The notes below the pieces were generated by a model. That model was not told the origin of the DNA, did not search any database, and was given only the letters and a program-made list of their open reading frames with translations. Positions 7,154 through 15,601 of a DNA stretch of 20,234 bases are shown here, piece by piece (the first letter of the stretch is position 1; every line of letters starts with the position of its first letter). The position numbers were made by a program, and so were the translations under genes. Origin of the DNA: a virus; IMG/VR virus record IMGVR_UViG_3300041405_000170, positions 1-20,234 of that record. One strand, 5' to 3'.

Positions 7154-7365
7154 GAAGCCGCCCTGAGCGTTACTTCCTTTTCAAGCTCGCCCGAGATATG
7201 GGCGTGTGGAATGTTGACGCTCTGGAGCGGCAAATGTCCTCCCCGCAACTTGTCGACTGGATGGCGTTTTACCAAGTCGAATACGAAATCCAAACGAACA
7301 CACTCCCACCGCTTGAATACGACGACCCGGCCGAACACTCGGCCGCCATCGATTCCCTTTTCTGA
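6785..7365 (+). CDS. Tail assembly chaperone, -1 frameshift (GT-type) form
   Basis: A fusion made by slipping back one base at A-AAA-AAC (7144-7150). Reading in the -1 frame from 7150 is open for 71 codons to a TGA at 7363-7365, giving about 193 residues in all. The added part reads LRSRPERYFLFKLARDMGVW, then VDALERQMSSPQLVDWMAFY, which is the usual T-domain pattern of phage GT chaperones and has no start codon or ribosome-binding site of its own. The GT form binds the tape measure and recruits tail tube subunits. GAGGAAG at 7133-7139, just upstream, could act as an internal Shine-Dalgarno stimulator. The shift itself is inferred from sequence, not measured. Confidence 0.88.
7144..7150 (+). 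promoter_or_regulatory. Programmed -1 ribosomal frameshift site AAAAAAC
   Basis: A canonical X-XXY-YYZ heptamer, in frame as A-AAA-AAC, followed immediately by the zero-frame stop TAA. GAGGAAG sits five to eleven bases upstream. The nearest hairpin downstream (CGCCC at 7188-7192 with GGGCG at 7200-7204) is about 38 bases away, rather far for a stimulator. Confidence 0.88.
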
Positions 7366-7374
7366 GGTTTCACT

Positions 7375-9405
7375 ATGTCGCTCGGTACGCTGACAATTGA
7401 TATTGCCGCGAACTTGGCGCGGCTCGAATCCGATTTAGGAAAGGCGAACCGTCTCTCGCAAAAGTTCGCCGAGGACCAGCAGCGCCGATACCAGCGAATC
7501 GGCAAGATGATTGGTGCAGCAATCGCCGGGTTTGCTACCGGCGCATTTGCTGGCTGGATCAAACAAAGTATTGACGCGGCCGACGCTGCGGCCGAGACGG
7601 CGCAAGCTATCGGCATCAGTATCGAGGCGTATCAAAGTTTGAGCTATGCCGCCTCGACGGCGGGGGTCGAACAGGAGTCGCTAACCGGCGCGCTAACCAA
7701 GTTTAACAAGACGATTTCTCAGGCTGCGGCTGGCGGTAAAAAGCAGGCTGCGGCCTTTGCCGATATCGGTGTATCGGTCCGCGACGCGAATGGCAACCTA
7801 AAGGACGCCGACAAAGTTCTGTTAGAAGTCGCCGATAAATTCCAGGGGTACGAGGACGGCGCGAACAAGGCGGCACTAGCACAAGACCTATTCGGCAAGT
7901 CGGGCGCAAAACTTATTCCGCTACTCAATAGCGGGAAGGAAGGCATTACCGACTTGATGACCGAGGCGCAAAAGCTCGGCCTCGTAATGAGCGCGGAGAA
8001 CGCCGCAGCCGCCGACCAGTTCAATGATTCGATGACCGCGCTCGACGGTATCGGCCGGGGGATGGCGAACAACCTCGCCGCCGATCTATTGCCGGCGTTA
8101 AACGATATCACCGGGCTAATGCTCGACCTCGCCGACAACTCGGACGAGGCCGCCGAATCGACTTCGGGCCTCGGCGATGTACTCAAGGTTGTAACCTCGC
8201 TGGCGATTGCTCTCGGTGGTCACCTCCAAGCCGAAGCCATCGGAATTGCCGGCCTCGCAGCGGCAGCGACTCAAGCGGCAAGTGGTGAATTTGCTATCGC
8301 CGCCGATACCCTCAAGCAAGCCAATGCCGATATCGACGCCGCGACCGCAAAGGCCGAGGGGCGAATCGACAAACTCTGGGATGGTACGTACAGCGCAAAA
8401 GGTAAGGAGGCCGCGAAGGTCGCCCACAATGTCCGCGTTGCATTGGAGCGCCAAACTGTCGAAGTCGACAAAGGCGCTCAGGCTGCCGAGAAGGCGGCTG
8501 CGGCTATCGACAAACAAGTCGCAGCGATGCAAGAGCAAGCCGCCACCGTCGGCATGACGACGACTCAAACGGCCCTGTACAAACTCGCTCAAGACGGCGC
8601 AACAGAGAGTCAGCTCCGGGCCGCTACGGCTGCGCTTGCCGTAGTCGACGCGTACGAAAAAGGCCAGAAGGCAATCAAGGATCATACCGAGCGAACCGAG
8701 GCGTTCAACCGCGTACAGGAGTCGACGTTTACCGACGGCCAGAAGCTATTGAACGACTATCAAACATCGGTCGAAACCCTTCGGAAATCCCTCAACGCGG
8801 GGGACATTAACCAGACGCAATATGACGACGTGATGTCTGGGCTTGATACCGGGTTATCGAAAGCACAGGACAAGCTTTCGGAAACCAAGGACGTGATGAG
8901 CGTCTTCGCCGACGAGGCAGCGCGGAACATGCAAGGCGCCTTTGCGGATTTCCTTTTTGATCCGTTCGCCGATGGCGTCGACGGGATGGCCGCGAACTTC
9001 GGGAAGGTTATTCAGCGAATGATCGCCGAGGCTGCGGCCGCTCAACTTATGGATGGTTTGTTCGGTGCGGTTAGCAAGGATACCGGCAGCCGTGGCGGTG
9101 GGCTGTTGGCGGCCGGACTTAGCATGGCCGGTTCGTTCTTCGGTGTGTCTGGCGCGAAGGCGGTCGGCGGTCCGGTTGAGGCCGGCAAGTTGTACGAGGT
9201 CGGCGAGAACGACCGGCCCGAAATGTTCATGGCTAACGGGCGTCAGTTCATGATCCCCGGCAATAGCGGGAGCATTAAACCTCAAGGCGTACCGGGCGGA
9301 AGCAGTACGCAAGTTTTCAATATTACGACCCCCGACGCGAATAGCTTTCGCGCCTCCCAGCGGCAAATCGCACGCCGCGCCAAATCCCAGATGAGCCAAT
9401 CATGA
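7375..9405 (+). CDS. Tail tape measure protein
   Basis: The largest structural rod of the tail, 676 residues, which sets tail length and is ejected with the DNA. It is long, alanine-rich and mostly helical, with a hydrophobic segment at residues 43-61 (GKMIGAAIAGFATGAFAGWI), another alanine-rich region near 265-305, and a glycine/alanine-rich one near 573-592. Coiled-coil stretches such as EKAAAAIDKQVAAMQEQAAT lie between. The C-terminal pattern FADFLFDPFADGVDGM and GGPVEAGKLYEVGENDRPEMF is typical of lambda-type tape measures. At about 0.15 nm per residue the predicted tail is near 100 nm (inference). GAGG at 7364-7367 serves as ribosome-binding site and overlaps the end of the frameshift product. 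Confidence 0.93.
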   Translation: MSLGTLTIDIAANLARLESDLGKANRLSQKFAEDQQRRYQRIGKMIGAAIAGFATGAFAGWIKQSIDAADAAAETAQAIGISIEAYQSLSYAASTAGVEQESLTGALTKFNKTISQAAAGGKKQAAAFADIGVSVRDANGNLKDADKVLLEVADKFQGYEDGANKAALAQDLFGKSGAKLIPLLNSGKEGITDLMTEAQKLGLVMSAENAAAADQFNDSMTALDGIGRGMANNLAADLLPALNDITGLMLDLADNSDEAAESTSGLGDVLKVVTSLAIALGGHLQAEAIGIAGLAAAATQAASGEFAIAADTLKQANADIDAATAKAEGRIDKLWDGTYSAKGKEAAKVAHNVRVALERQTVEVDKGAQAAEKAAAAIDKQVAAMQEQAATVGMTTTQTALYKLAQDGATESQLRAATAALAVVDAYEKGQKAIKDHTERTEAFNRVQESTFTDGQKLLNDYQTSVETLRKSLNAGDINQTQYDDVMSGLDTGLSKAQDKLSETKDVMSVFADEAARNMQGAFADFLFDPFADGVDGMAANFGKVIQRMIAEAAAAQLMDGLFGAVSKDTGSRGGGLLAAGLSMAGSFFGVSGAKAVGGPVEAGKLYEVGENDRPEMFMANGRQFMIPGNSGSIKPQGVPGGSSTQVFNITTPDANSFRASQRQIARRAKSQMSQS

Positions 9406-10079
9406 GCCGATTTATCGACGTGTATCTAGATCGCTGCGTGCCCGGCTATCCGTGTATGTCTTCGCCGCGTTGGTCAACTTCGATTACGCATTCGGACTCT
9501 GGCGCGGAGCAAGCGAACCAGCGGTGGGAGCATCCGCTTCATCGTTACACTTTGCCCGAGGCTATACGCGATCACGACGTATACGAGGCCGTGCGCGATC
9601 ATTGGTTGATTACTCGCGGGCCGCTACGGTCCTTCCCGTTTCGCGACCCGCTCGACTTCGCATCGCGTGCCCTTTCCCGACCAAACCACATCCCGGCGAT
9701 TACGTTCAGCGACCAAGTTCTAGGAACCGGCGACGGGATAACCGTCACGTTCCAACTGCAAAAAACGTACACGCGTGGCGGCGAAACCTATACGCGGAAG
9801 GTCGTTCACCCGGTCGTTTCTACGGTCCTGATTTCGATTGATAACACCGACCCGACAACGTGGATAACTCCGATGGTTCCGATCTTTTGGACGGTCGACC
9901 GGAGTACCGGCGTGGTTACGTTTTCCGCGCCCCCTGCGCCGGGGCAGGTGATCCGCGCTGGCTATCTCTATGACGTCGAAGTTCGGTTCGAGAGTGACGA
10001 ATCCTTCGACGGCTTGCTACGTGACTTCGGCCTTTCCGGCTTCGCCGATTTGGTACTGGTCGAAATCCGCCCCTGCTAA
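9402..10079 (+). CDS. Distal tail protein, DUF2460 (GTA-like)
   Basis: A 225-residue protein of the DUF2460 family (PF09343; gene-transfer-agent distal tail protein type). Landmarks are PRWSTSITHSDSGAEQANQRW near the N-terminus, the block LITRGPLRSFPFRDPLDF, the beta segment VLGTGDGITVTFQLQKTYTRGGETYTRK, and STGVVTFSAPPAPGQVIRAGYLYDVEVRFESDE. It forms the hub at the end of the tail tube. The start overlaps the tape measure stop by four bases. In the gene transfer agent of Rhodobacter, DUF2460, DUF2163, NlpC/P60 and tip genes follow each other in this order; here two lectin-like modules are inserted between the first two. Confidence 0.9.
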   Translation: MSRFIDVYLDRCVPGYPCMSSPRWSTSITHSDSGAEQANQRWEHPLHRYTLPEAIRDHDVYEAVRDHWLITRGPLRSFPFRDPLDFASRALSRPNHIPAITFSDQVLGTGDGITVTFQLQKTYTRGGETYTRKVVHPVVSTVLISIDNTDPTTWITPMVPIFWTVDRSTGVVTFSAPPAPGQVIRAGYLYDVEVRFESDESFDGLLRDFGLSGFADLVLVEIRPC

Positions 10080-10095
10080 TTATTCGAGGTGACAT

Positions 10096-11133
10096 ATGAC
10101 TTTGCTCTGGTGTGATGGGTTTGACCACTACGGGACTAGCCCGGCGAGATTGCTCGACGGCGTATATGCCGAAATAGGGTCAGCCAATGTTTCCACGGGC
10201 AACCCGCGCACTGGGACTTACTCCCTAACTGTGGGGCAGACTACTGTTCGGCGCATCCTTGGTGGCGCAAAAACGACTGTAGGTCTTGGCGGTGCGTTTT
10301 TCCTTACCGCTCTACCGTGGCTCAACGCGGCGCACCGTATTTATGAGTTCCGAGACTCGGCCAACACACCTCAGATAACGCTGAGCATCGATACGACGGG
10401 GACAATCTCCGCCCGTCGCGGCAATCTTAGCAGCGGCACCGTACTCGGGACGACCGCAACGCCTGTCATAACCGCGAGTTCATATCAGCATATTGAAGCG
10501 GTCGTATTTTTTAGTCAGACCGTCGGGACGATTGAGGTCCGCGTTAACGGCGTGACCGTCTTGAGCTTGAGCGCAATAGATACATGCAGCACGTCCCTAG
10601 TGGAATGCAGTCAAGTTATCGTCGGGGGTGGCGAACTCGGTGTGTCGACTCACTATATCGACGACCTTTTCGCTTACGACGGCACGGGGAGTTATAACAA
10701 TACGTTCATAGGCGACCGCCGTGTCTTGACCTTATTCCCCAACGCCAACACGGCAACTGCCGACTGGACCGCCGTGGGTGCCGCGACGGGTTACGAGTGT
10801 ATCGACGAGGCTAGCCCGGACGACGACACGACCTATATCACCGCCGCAACGACGGGCCTAGTGTCTCAATTCGGTTTGCAGAATTTGCCGGGCGGCATCT
10901 CGGTAATCAATGGCGTTGTAATTGTGGAACGTGCGCGCAAGACCGAGGCCGGTCCGGCGAATACTAAAGTGTCCATAGTATCCGGCGCATCAACTACAGT
11001 CGGCGCCGACAAGGCATTGACCGAGATTTATACCTATCGGCAAGACGTATTCCAAATCGACCCGGCCAGTACGGCACCGTTTACGCCGGCCGAGGTTGAC
11101 GCACTCCAATTCAAAGTTGAGCGGACCGCCTAA
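10096..11133 (+). CDS. Lectin-like (concanavalin A / LamG-type) tail tip protein
   Basis: A 345-residue protein starting WCDGFDHYG, a recurring opening of phage tail proteins with a concanavalin A-like jelly roll. The first ~200 residues show the alternating strands of a LamG domain, including GAFFLTALPWLNAAHRIYEF, QITLSIDTTGTISARRG, SSYQHIEAVVFFSQTVGTIEVRVNG and ending STHYIDDLFAYDGTG. Residues ~205-345 form a second, beta-rich domain (TLFPNANTATADWTAVGAA, then ERARKTEAGPANTKV and YRQDVFQIDP) of unknown fold name. It probably binds a sugar or decorates the tail tip. I infer the role from fold pattern and position, not from a named family member. The stop shares its last base with the next start (TAATG). 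Confidence 0.7.
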   Translation: MTLLWCDGFDHYGTSPARLLDGVYAEIGSANVSTGNPRTGTYSLTVGQTTVRRILGGAKTTVGLGGAFFLTALPWLNAAHRIYEFRDSANTPQITLSIDTTGTISARRGNLSSGTVLGTTATPVITASSYQHIEAVVFFSQTVGTIEVRVNGVTVLSLSAIDTCSTSLVECSQVIVGGGELGVSTHYIDDLFAYDGTGSYNNTFIGDRRVLTLFPNANTATADWTAVGAATGYECIDEASPDDDTTYITAATTGLVSQFGLQNLPGGISVINGVVIVERARKTEAGPANTKVSIVSGASTTVGADKALTEIYTYRQDVFQIDPASTAPFTPAEVDALQFKVERTA

Positions 11134-12821
11134 TGACCGTCTATACCACTAGCTTCGGCGAGTATACGACCGGCGCGGCGCCTAGCGATTGGACGGCGCG
11201 CTGGACTACAACCGGCGAAACGTGGGCGGTTCGTGCCGATGCGGCGACAACAGCGGGCAAGTATCTAGAGCATACGCGGACGACGACGGCAAAACGCCTG
11301 CTATCTTGGGATGATATCGACGGCGATTCTGGTCGCGATAACGGTGAAATATTCGTTCGCTATCGCAGCACTTCCGCGACCTCTGCGGACCAGTTTTATT
11401 TGGTCTTGCGCGGCTCGGGTAGCGCCGGCTCTGAAACTGCATACCTGTTTTACAACACTTCGGGCACCAATGTTCGAATCGCTAAAATGTCTAGCGGCAC
11501 GATAACCGAGATTGCCAACTTTACCTTCACGCTCATTAATAATACTTGGCTCGGCCTACGTTTTCGGGCAAACGGTACGGCACTAAAAGCTAAGATATGG
11601 AACAGCCAACTCGACGCCGAACCGGCCGCGTGGAGCATTGAAACGACCGATGCGACGATTACTGGAACCGGCTGGATTGGTGTCGGTAACTTTGCCACCA
11701 CCGGGACGCGCAGTTTTGACGATGTAGCGATAGGGACTAGCGGCGATACCGCTGCGTTCCCGCCGTCGGCCGAAGTTCGGGAAACACAAGACGTTATGTT
11801 GGCGCTTGGGGTTGGCTCTCCAACAACGCGGGCGACACAACTCGCTGCGCTAGTGATAGGAGGTGTTTCGCCCGTCATTCGTGAAACTCAATTCGCCGCG
11901 CTTCCGTTGGTTGAGTTCCACGCCGATACGCCGATTACACAAATGACCGCGCTCGTACTTGCCGACCTCGTACCTTGTACAACGCGATGGGCGCAGACGT
12001 GGACGATTACCCGAACTGACGGGCAGGTCTTCGCGTTTACCTCGCTTGACCGGCCGCTGACTTTCCGTGGGGTTGTTCATACCCCGTGCAATTCCTTGAC
12101 CGCTACGGCTACCGAGCAATCGACGACTATCGGCGCTAGCGGGAACATGGAGTTACTCGGGATTATTTCCGACGTAGGTATCAGCGAGCAGGAACTCTAC
12201 AACGGTCTATTCGACTTCGCCCGTTTTGAAATTTGGATGGTGCCCTGGAATAACTCGGGCGGCGAGACGCCGTTCCGGTTGATGGCCGGGACCACCGGGA
12301 CCATGAGCCACGGTATCGACGGGTTCAAATTCGAGGTATTGACCGGCTCCGCTAACCTGCGTCAGAAGGCGCTTCTCGAAGTCTTCTCGGCATCATGCCG
12401 TTACGGGTTCGGCTCGACGCTCGACGCTCGCTGCCCGGTCAATCTGGCGGCGATTACCGTCGCTGGGGCGGCGACTTCTACAGCAGTGCCGGCGGCGAGT
12501 AACGCGTCGACGCGACGTATCGTTATCGATAGTTCGCGAGCCGAAGCGGCTGGTCATTTTGATCTGGGAGTTATCACGTTTACCGGGGGAGCCAACGCCG
12601 GGGCGAAGTCGGAGATTAAACGTTTTGAGGGTGGCGTTTTTGTTCTCTGGTCGCCGCTGCTTTTCCCTATCGAAATTGGCGACACCTATACCGCGACGCC
12701 CGGCTGCAACAAATCGCCGGCCGACCATATGCGCTTCAACGCAGACATGGTTGATTACGGGGGTTTCCCCGACGTGCCCGGCTCCGATTCCATTAACCAA
12801 TTCCCAGACGCCAAGGGGTAA
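11133..12821 (+). CDS. Lectin-like domain fused to DUF2163 / BR0599-type tail hub protein
   Basis: A 562-residue fusion. Residues 1 to ~205 are a LamG-like jelly roll (GKYLEHTRTTTAKRLLSWDD, DNGEIFVRYRSTS, NTWLGLRFRANGTALKAKIW, RSFDDVAIG). Residues ~213-268 are a linker with repeated R-x-T-Q-x-A-A-L-like units. Residues ~270-562 are the core tail hub: DUF2163 (PF09931) from CTTRWAQTWTITRTDGQVF through LDRPLTFRGVVHTP and ISEQELYNGLFDFARFEIW, then a BR0599-like C-terminus (PF09356) with CRYGFGSTLDARCPVNL and MVDYGGFPDVPGSDSI. Usual stand-alone DUF2163 proteins are about 290 residues, so the N-terminal half is an addition. It sits between the lectin-like gene and the NlpC/P60 peptidase, in the gene-transfer-agent order. 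Confidence 0.82.
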   Translation: MTVYTTSFGEYTTGAAPSDWTARWTTTGETWAVRADAATTAGKYLEHTRTTTAKRLLSWDDIDGDSGRDNGEIFVRYRSTSATSADQFYLVLRGSGSAGSETAYLFYNTSGTNVRIAKMSSGTITEIANFTFTLINNTWLGLRFRANGTALKAKIWNSQLDAEPAAWSIETTDATITGTGWIGVGNFATTGTRSFDDVAIGTSGDTAAFPPSAEVRETQDVMLALGVGSPTTRATQLAALVIGGVSPVIRETQFAALPLVEFHADTPITQMTALVLADLVPCTTRWAQTWTITRTDGQVFAFTSLDRPLTFRGVVHTPCNSLTATATEQSTTIGASGNMELLGIISDVGISEQELYNGLFDFARFEIWMVPWNNSGGETPFRLMAGTTGTMSHGIDGFKFEVLTGSANLRQKALLEVFSASCRYGFGSTLDARCPVNLAAITVAGAATSTAVPAASNASTRRIVIDSSRAEAAGHFDLGVITFTGGANAGAKSEIKRFEGGVFVLWSPLLFPIEIGDTYTATPGCNKSPADHMRFNADMVDYGGFPDVPGSDSINQFPDAKG

Positions 12822-12823
12822 CT

Positions 12824-13270
12824 ATGCGCGAGCAAATCGTAAGCGAGGCGCGTCGCTGGCTGCGGACCCCGTACCACCATCAGGCGGTTGTTCGCGGGGT
12901 CGGTGTGGATTGCGTCGGGTTGATTCGTGGCGTCGGTCACGCGACCGGAGCGCTACCCGAGGACGCCGAGGCGTGGGCGCGTTTCGGCGGGTATAGCCGT
13001 ATCCCTAACCCGCGCCGGATGGGCGAAGGGATGCGGCAATTTCTCCGGCTGGTTGAAGGTACGCCGCAGCCGGGTGATATCGCATGGCTAGAATGGCGCG
13101 ACGATTTGCCTATGCACCTTGCGATTTTGGCGAGCGATAGCCGAGGCGGCGCGACGTTGATTCATTCCTATAGCGAAGCCGGTGGGGTCGTCGAACACGG
13201 CCTGACCCCCGAGTGGCTAGCGCGAATCAAAAGCTGGTGGCGGTATCCAAACCTTGAGGGCGAACTATGA
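12824..13270 (+). CDS. NlpC/P60 family tail peptidase
   Basis: A 148-residue cysteine peptidase of the NlpC/P60 (CHAP-like papain fold) superfamily, as used at the tail tip to open peptidoglycan during entry. The nucleophile is Cys30 in GVGVDCVGLIRG, the catalytic His is His98 in DLPMHLAILAS, and His114 in TLIHSYSEAG is the likely third residue. PQPGDIAWLEW is the conserved segment between the Cys and His blocks. No signal peptide is visible, consistent with a virion protein. AAGGGG upstream of the ATG overlaps the end of the previous gene. The stop overlaps the start of the tip protein by four bases. Confidence 0.92.
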   Translation: MREQIVSEARRWLRTPYHHQAVVRGVGVDCVGLIRGVGHATGALPEDAEAWARFGGYSRIPNPRRMGEGMRQFLRLVEGTPQPGDIAWLEWRDDLPMHLAILASDSRGGATLIHSYSEAGGVVEHGLTPEWLARIKSWWRYPNLEGEL

Positions 13271-15594
13271 GTAGCGTCGGCCAAGTAGTCGGCGGGGTTG
13301 TCGGTGCCGTCGTCGGGTTCTTCATGGGCAACCCTATCATGGGTGCCCAAATCGGCATGACGGTCGGCGGGATTATCGACCCGCCAGACGGCCCCGAACT
13401 TGAAGGCCCGCGCCTACAAGATAAGCAGATTATTGTCTCGACTTACGGGGACGTGATCCCGTTGATTTACGGGCCGGAGAACCGCGCAAGCGGGAACGTT
13501 ATCTGGTCGACGGGGCTACTCGAAACCTCCGAGGAGGAAGAGTCTGGAGGCGGGAAGGGTGGCGGTGGTGGTGCGACTACAACGACCTATAGCTACCGGA
13601 TGAGTTTCGCCCTAGCGATGGGCGCTGGCGCGATGGTTGGGGTTAATCGGATTTGGGCAAACTCGAAACTGATTTACGACGCGACCGGGATAGCCGTTCC
13701 CGCCGTCGACCCGGTTAACGGGCAGATCGTAACCAAGGCAATGGGCACTCATTCGGTTATGGAGGAAATGCACTTTTGGCCGGGCTCGGCGGTACAAGTC
13801 CCAGATAGTTGGATTCAGTCCTATAACCCCGCGACCCCGGCTTATCGAAATATCGCCTATCTCGTTTTCAAGGATATGCAGCTAGCGGATTTCGGCAACC
13901 GGCTGCCTAACATCGAGGTCGAAATCGCCGGGAGTGCGACGACCAACGTGGCGGCCGTCGTCCACGATATTGCACGCCGAGTAGGCGTAACTGATATCTC
14001 GGTCGTCGGGCTGACTGATACGTTGCGCGGCTTGGTTATTGCGCGGTCCGTTCAAGCCAGCGGCGTACTAGCCCCGCTGGCGGTCGCCTTTAATTTCGAC
14101 CTCGCCGAGCAGGCCGGGCAAGTCCGCTGCGTTAAGCGCGGCGCGGGCATGAAGGGCACTATCCCGATTGAGGATATGGGCGCGGTTGAAGGTGCGGACA
14201 ACTCCGAAGAACCGGCGCGCTTCAAATCGGTGACGGCCTTGGAGATGCCAAAAGAGGTATCGTTAACGCACCTTGATCCAGCGATGGACTACCAAATCAA
14301 CTCGCAGCGCGCCTTTAAAGATATCGGCAACGCCGAGAACAAACTGAGCGTAGAACTGCCGCTAACGATTAGCGTCGACGAGGCGCGACGTATTGCCGAC
14401 CGTACCTTGTGGGAGGCTTGGACAGCTCGCCGTAGCGTGACGTTCTCTCTAACCGATAAATGGGTACGCCGTAGCTCCGGCGATGTCTTGGGCGTGCTGG
14501 TAGACGGCCAGATCATTCCTTATAAAGTCGTGCGAATCTCGCGAGGGGATAACGGGATTAACGCCTACGAGGCTCAGCGCGATGACCCCGAGGTTTATAC
14601 CTCCGAGGCATTCGGCACAAACGGGAACGTGCCCGCGAACGTCGTCAAGTTCCCCGGCGTTACTCGCCTCGTTCTTATGGATATGCCTATCGTCCGCGAC
14701 GGCAACGACGACACCGGGTTCTATTGGGTCGTTACCGGGGAGTCGACCGGCTGGCGCGGCGCGGATATCCGTCGTTCGATTGACGGCGGGTCGTCGTATA
14801 GCAGCATGAACAAGGTAGGCGTGCGGACGGTTATCGGTGATGTTGCCGTTGCCTTGCCGACCGGGCCGACTGACTTCTGGGACCGTGGCAACTCGCTGAC
14901 CGTCGTTCTCGATTACGCCGGGTCCACGCTCGAAAGCATGTCGGAGGATTTGATTATCGCTGGCTATAACGCGGCGTGGCTCGGCCCTGCAAACGGACAA
15001 GGCGGCGAGGTTATCCAGTTTGCAACGGCGACCCTAACCGCCCCCGGAACGTACCAGCTCAGTAACTTGCTACGCGGCCGACTCGGGACCGAGGCGAATA
15101 CAACGCACGGCAGTAACGAGGTATTTGTCCTGCTCAAATCGACGACCCTCGGGCGTACCGAGTTCGGCCCGGCAGACTGGTATTACTCCCGTTTGTTCAA
15201 GCCGGTCAGCATCCTGACAAACGAGGTCGATACTGCGGCGCAAGCGTTTACCAACAACGGCGTGGGCAAAATGCCGAAGTCCCCGGTTCACGTTGCCGGG
15301 GTTCGCGACGGCTCGAACAACCTCACCGTCACTTGGGTTCGCCGTACCCGCCTGCAAGTTCCCGGCCTTGGTCTTGGTCCGGTTCCGCTAGGCGAATTGA
15401 GCGAGGCGTATTCCATCGATATCTATAACGGCGCGGCCGTTGTACGGACGATTACCTCGACCACTCCGACCGCAACTTACACCGCTGCGGAGCAAACCGC
15501 AGACGGGCTGTCCCCTGGAGCAGCGGTAACTCTCCGCGTCTATCAACTAAGCGACGTGCGCGGCCGGGGTTTCCCGGCTATCGCGACCGTGTGA
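13267..15594 (+). CDS. Large tail tip / host specificity protein (GTA ORF15-like)
   Basis: A 775-residue tip protein. The N-terminus carries a Gly/Val-rich hydrophobic stretch (about residues 4-37) common in phage central tip proteins, followed by DKQIIVSTYGDVIPLIYGPENRASGNVIW and an unusual GGGKGGGGG loop near residues 94-102. A middle domain with RVGVTDISVVGLTDTLRGLVI and CVKRGAGMKGTIP matches the Phage-tail_3 (PF13550) type found in gene-transfer-agent-like tips. Residues about 672-775 form a fibronectin-III-like module (GSNNLTVTWVRRTRL, AYSIDIYNGAAVVRTITS, VTLRVYQLSDVRGRGFPAIA). It most likely forms the central baseplate and contacts the host. Start overlaps the peptidase stop by four bases. 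Confidence 0.87.
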   Translation: MSSVGQVVGGVVGAVVGFFMGNPIMGAQIGMTVGGIIDPPDGPELEGPRLQDKQIIVSTYGDVIPLIYGPENRASGNVIWSTGLLETSEEEESGGGKGGGGGATTTTYSYRMSFALAMGAGAMVGVNRIWANSKLIYDATGIAVPAVDPVNGQIVTKAMGTHSVMEEMHFWPGSAVQVPDSWIQSYNPATPAYRNIAYLVFKDMQLADFGNRLPNIEVEIAGSATTNVAAVVHDIARRVGVTDISVVGLTDTLRGLVIARSVQASGVLAPLAVAFNFDLAEQAGQVRCVKRGAGMKGTIPIEDMGAVEGADNSEEPARFKSVTALEMPKEVSLTHLDPAMDYQINSQRAFKDIGNAENKLSVELPLTISVDEARRIADRTLWEAWTARRSVTFSLTDKWVRRSSGDVLGVLVDGQIIPYKVVRISRGDNGINAYEAQRDDPEVYTSEAFGTNGNVPANVVKFPGVTRLVLMDMPIVRDGNDDTGFYWVVTGESTGWRGADIRRSIDGGSSYSSMNKVGVRTVIGDVAVALPTGPTDFWDRGNSLTVVLDYAGSTLESMSEDLIIAGYNAAWLGPANGQGGEVIQFATATLTAPGTYQLSNLLRGRLGTEANTTHGSNEVFVLLKSTTLGRTEFGPADWYYSRLFKPVSILTNEVDTAAQAFTNNGVGKMPKSPVHVAGVRDGSNNLTVTWVRRTRLQVPGLGLGPVPLGELSEAYSIDIYNGAAVVRTITSTTPTATYTAAEQTADGLSPGAAVTLRVYQLSDVRGRGFPAIATV

Positions 15595-15601
15595 GGAATT
15601 T

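Noticed and set aside
7188-7204. Hairpin as frameshift stimulator downstream of AAAAAAC.
   Set aside because: The stem has only five pairs and lies about 38 bases from the slip site, beyond the usual distance.
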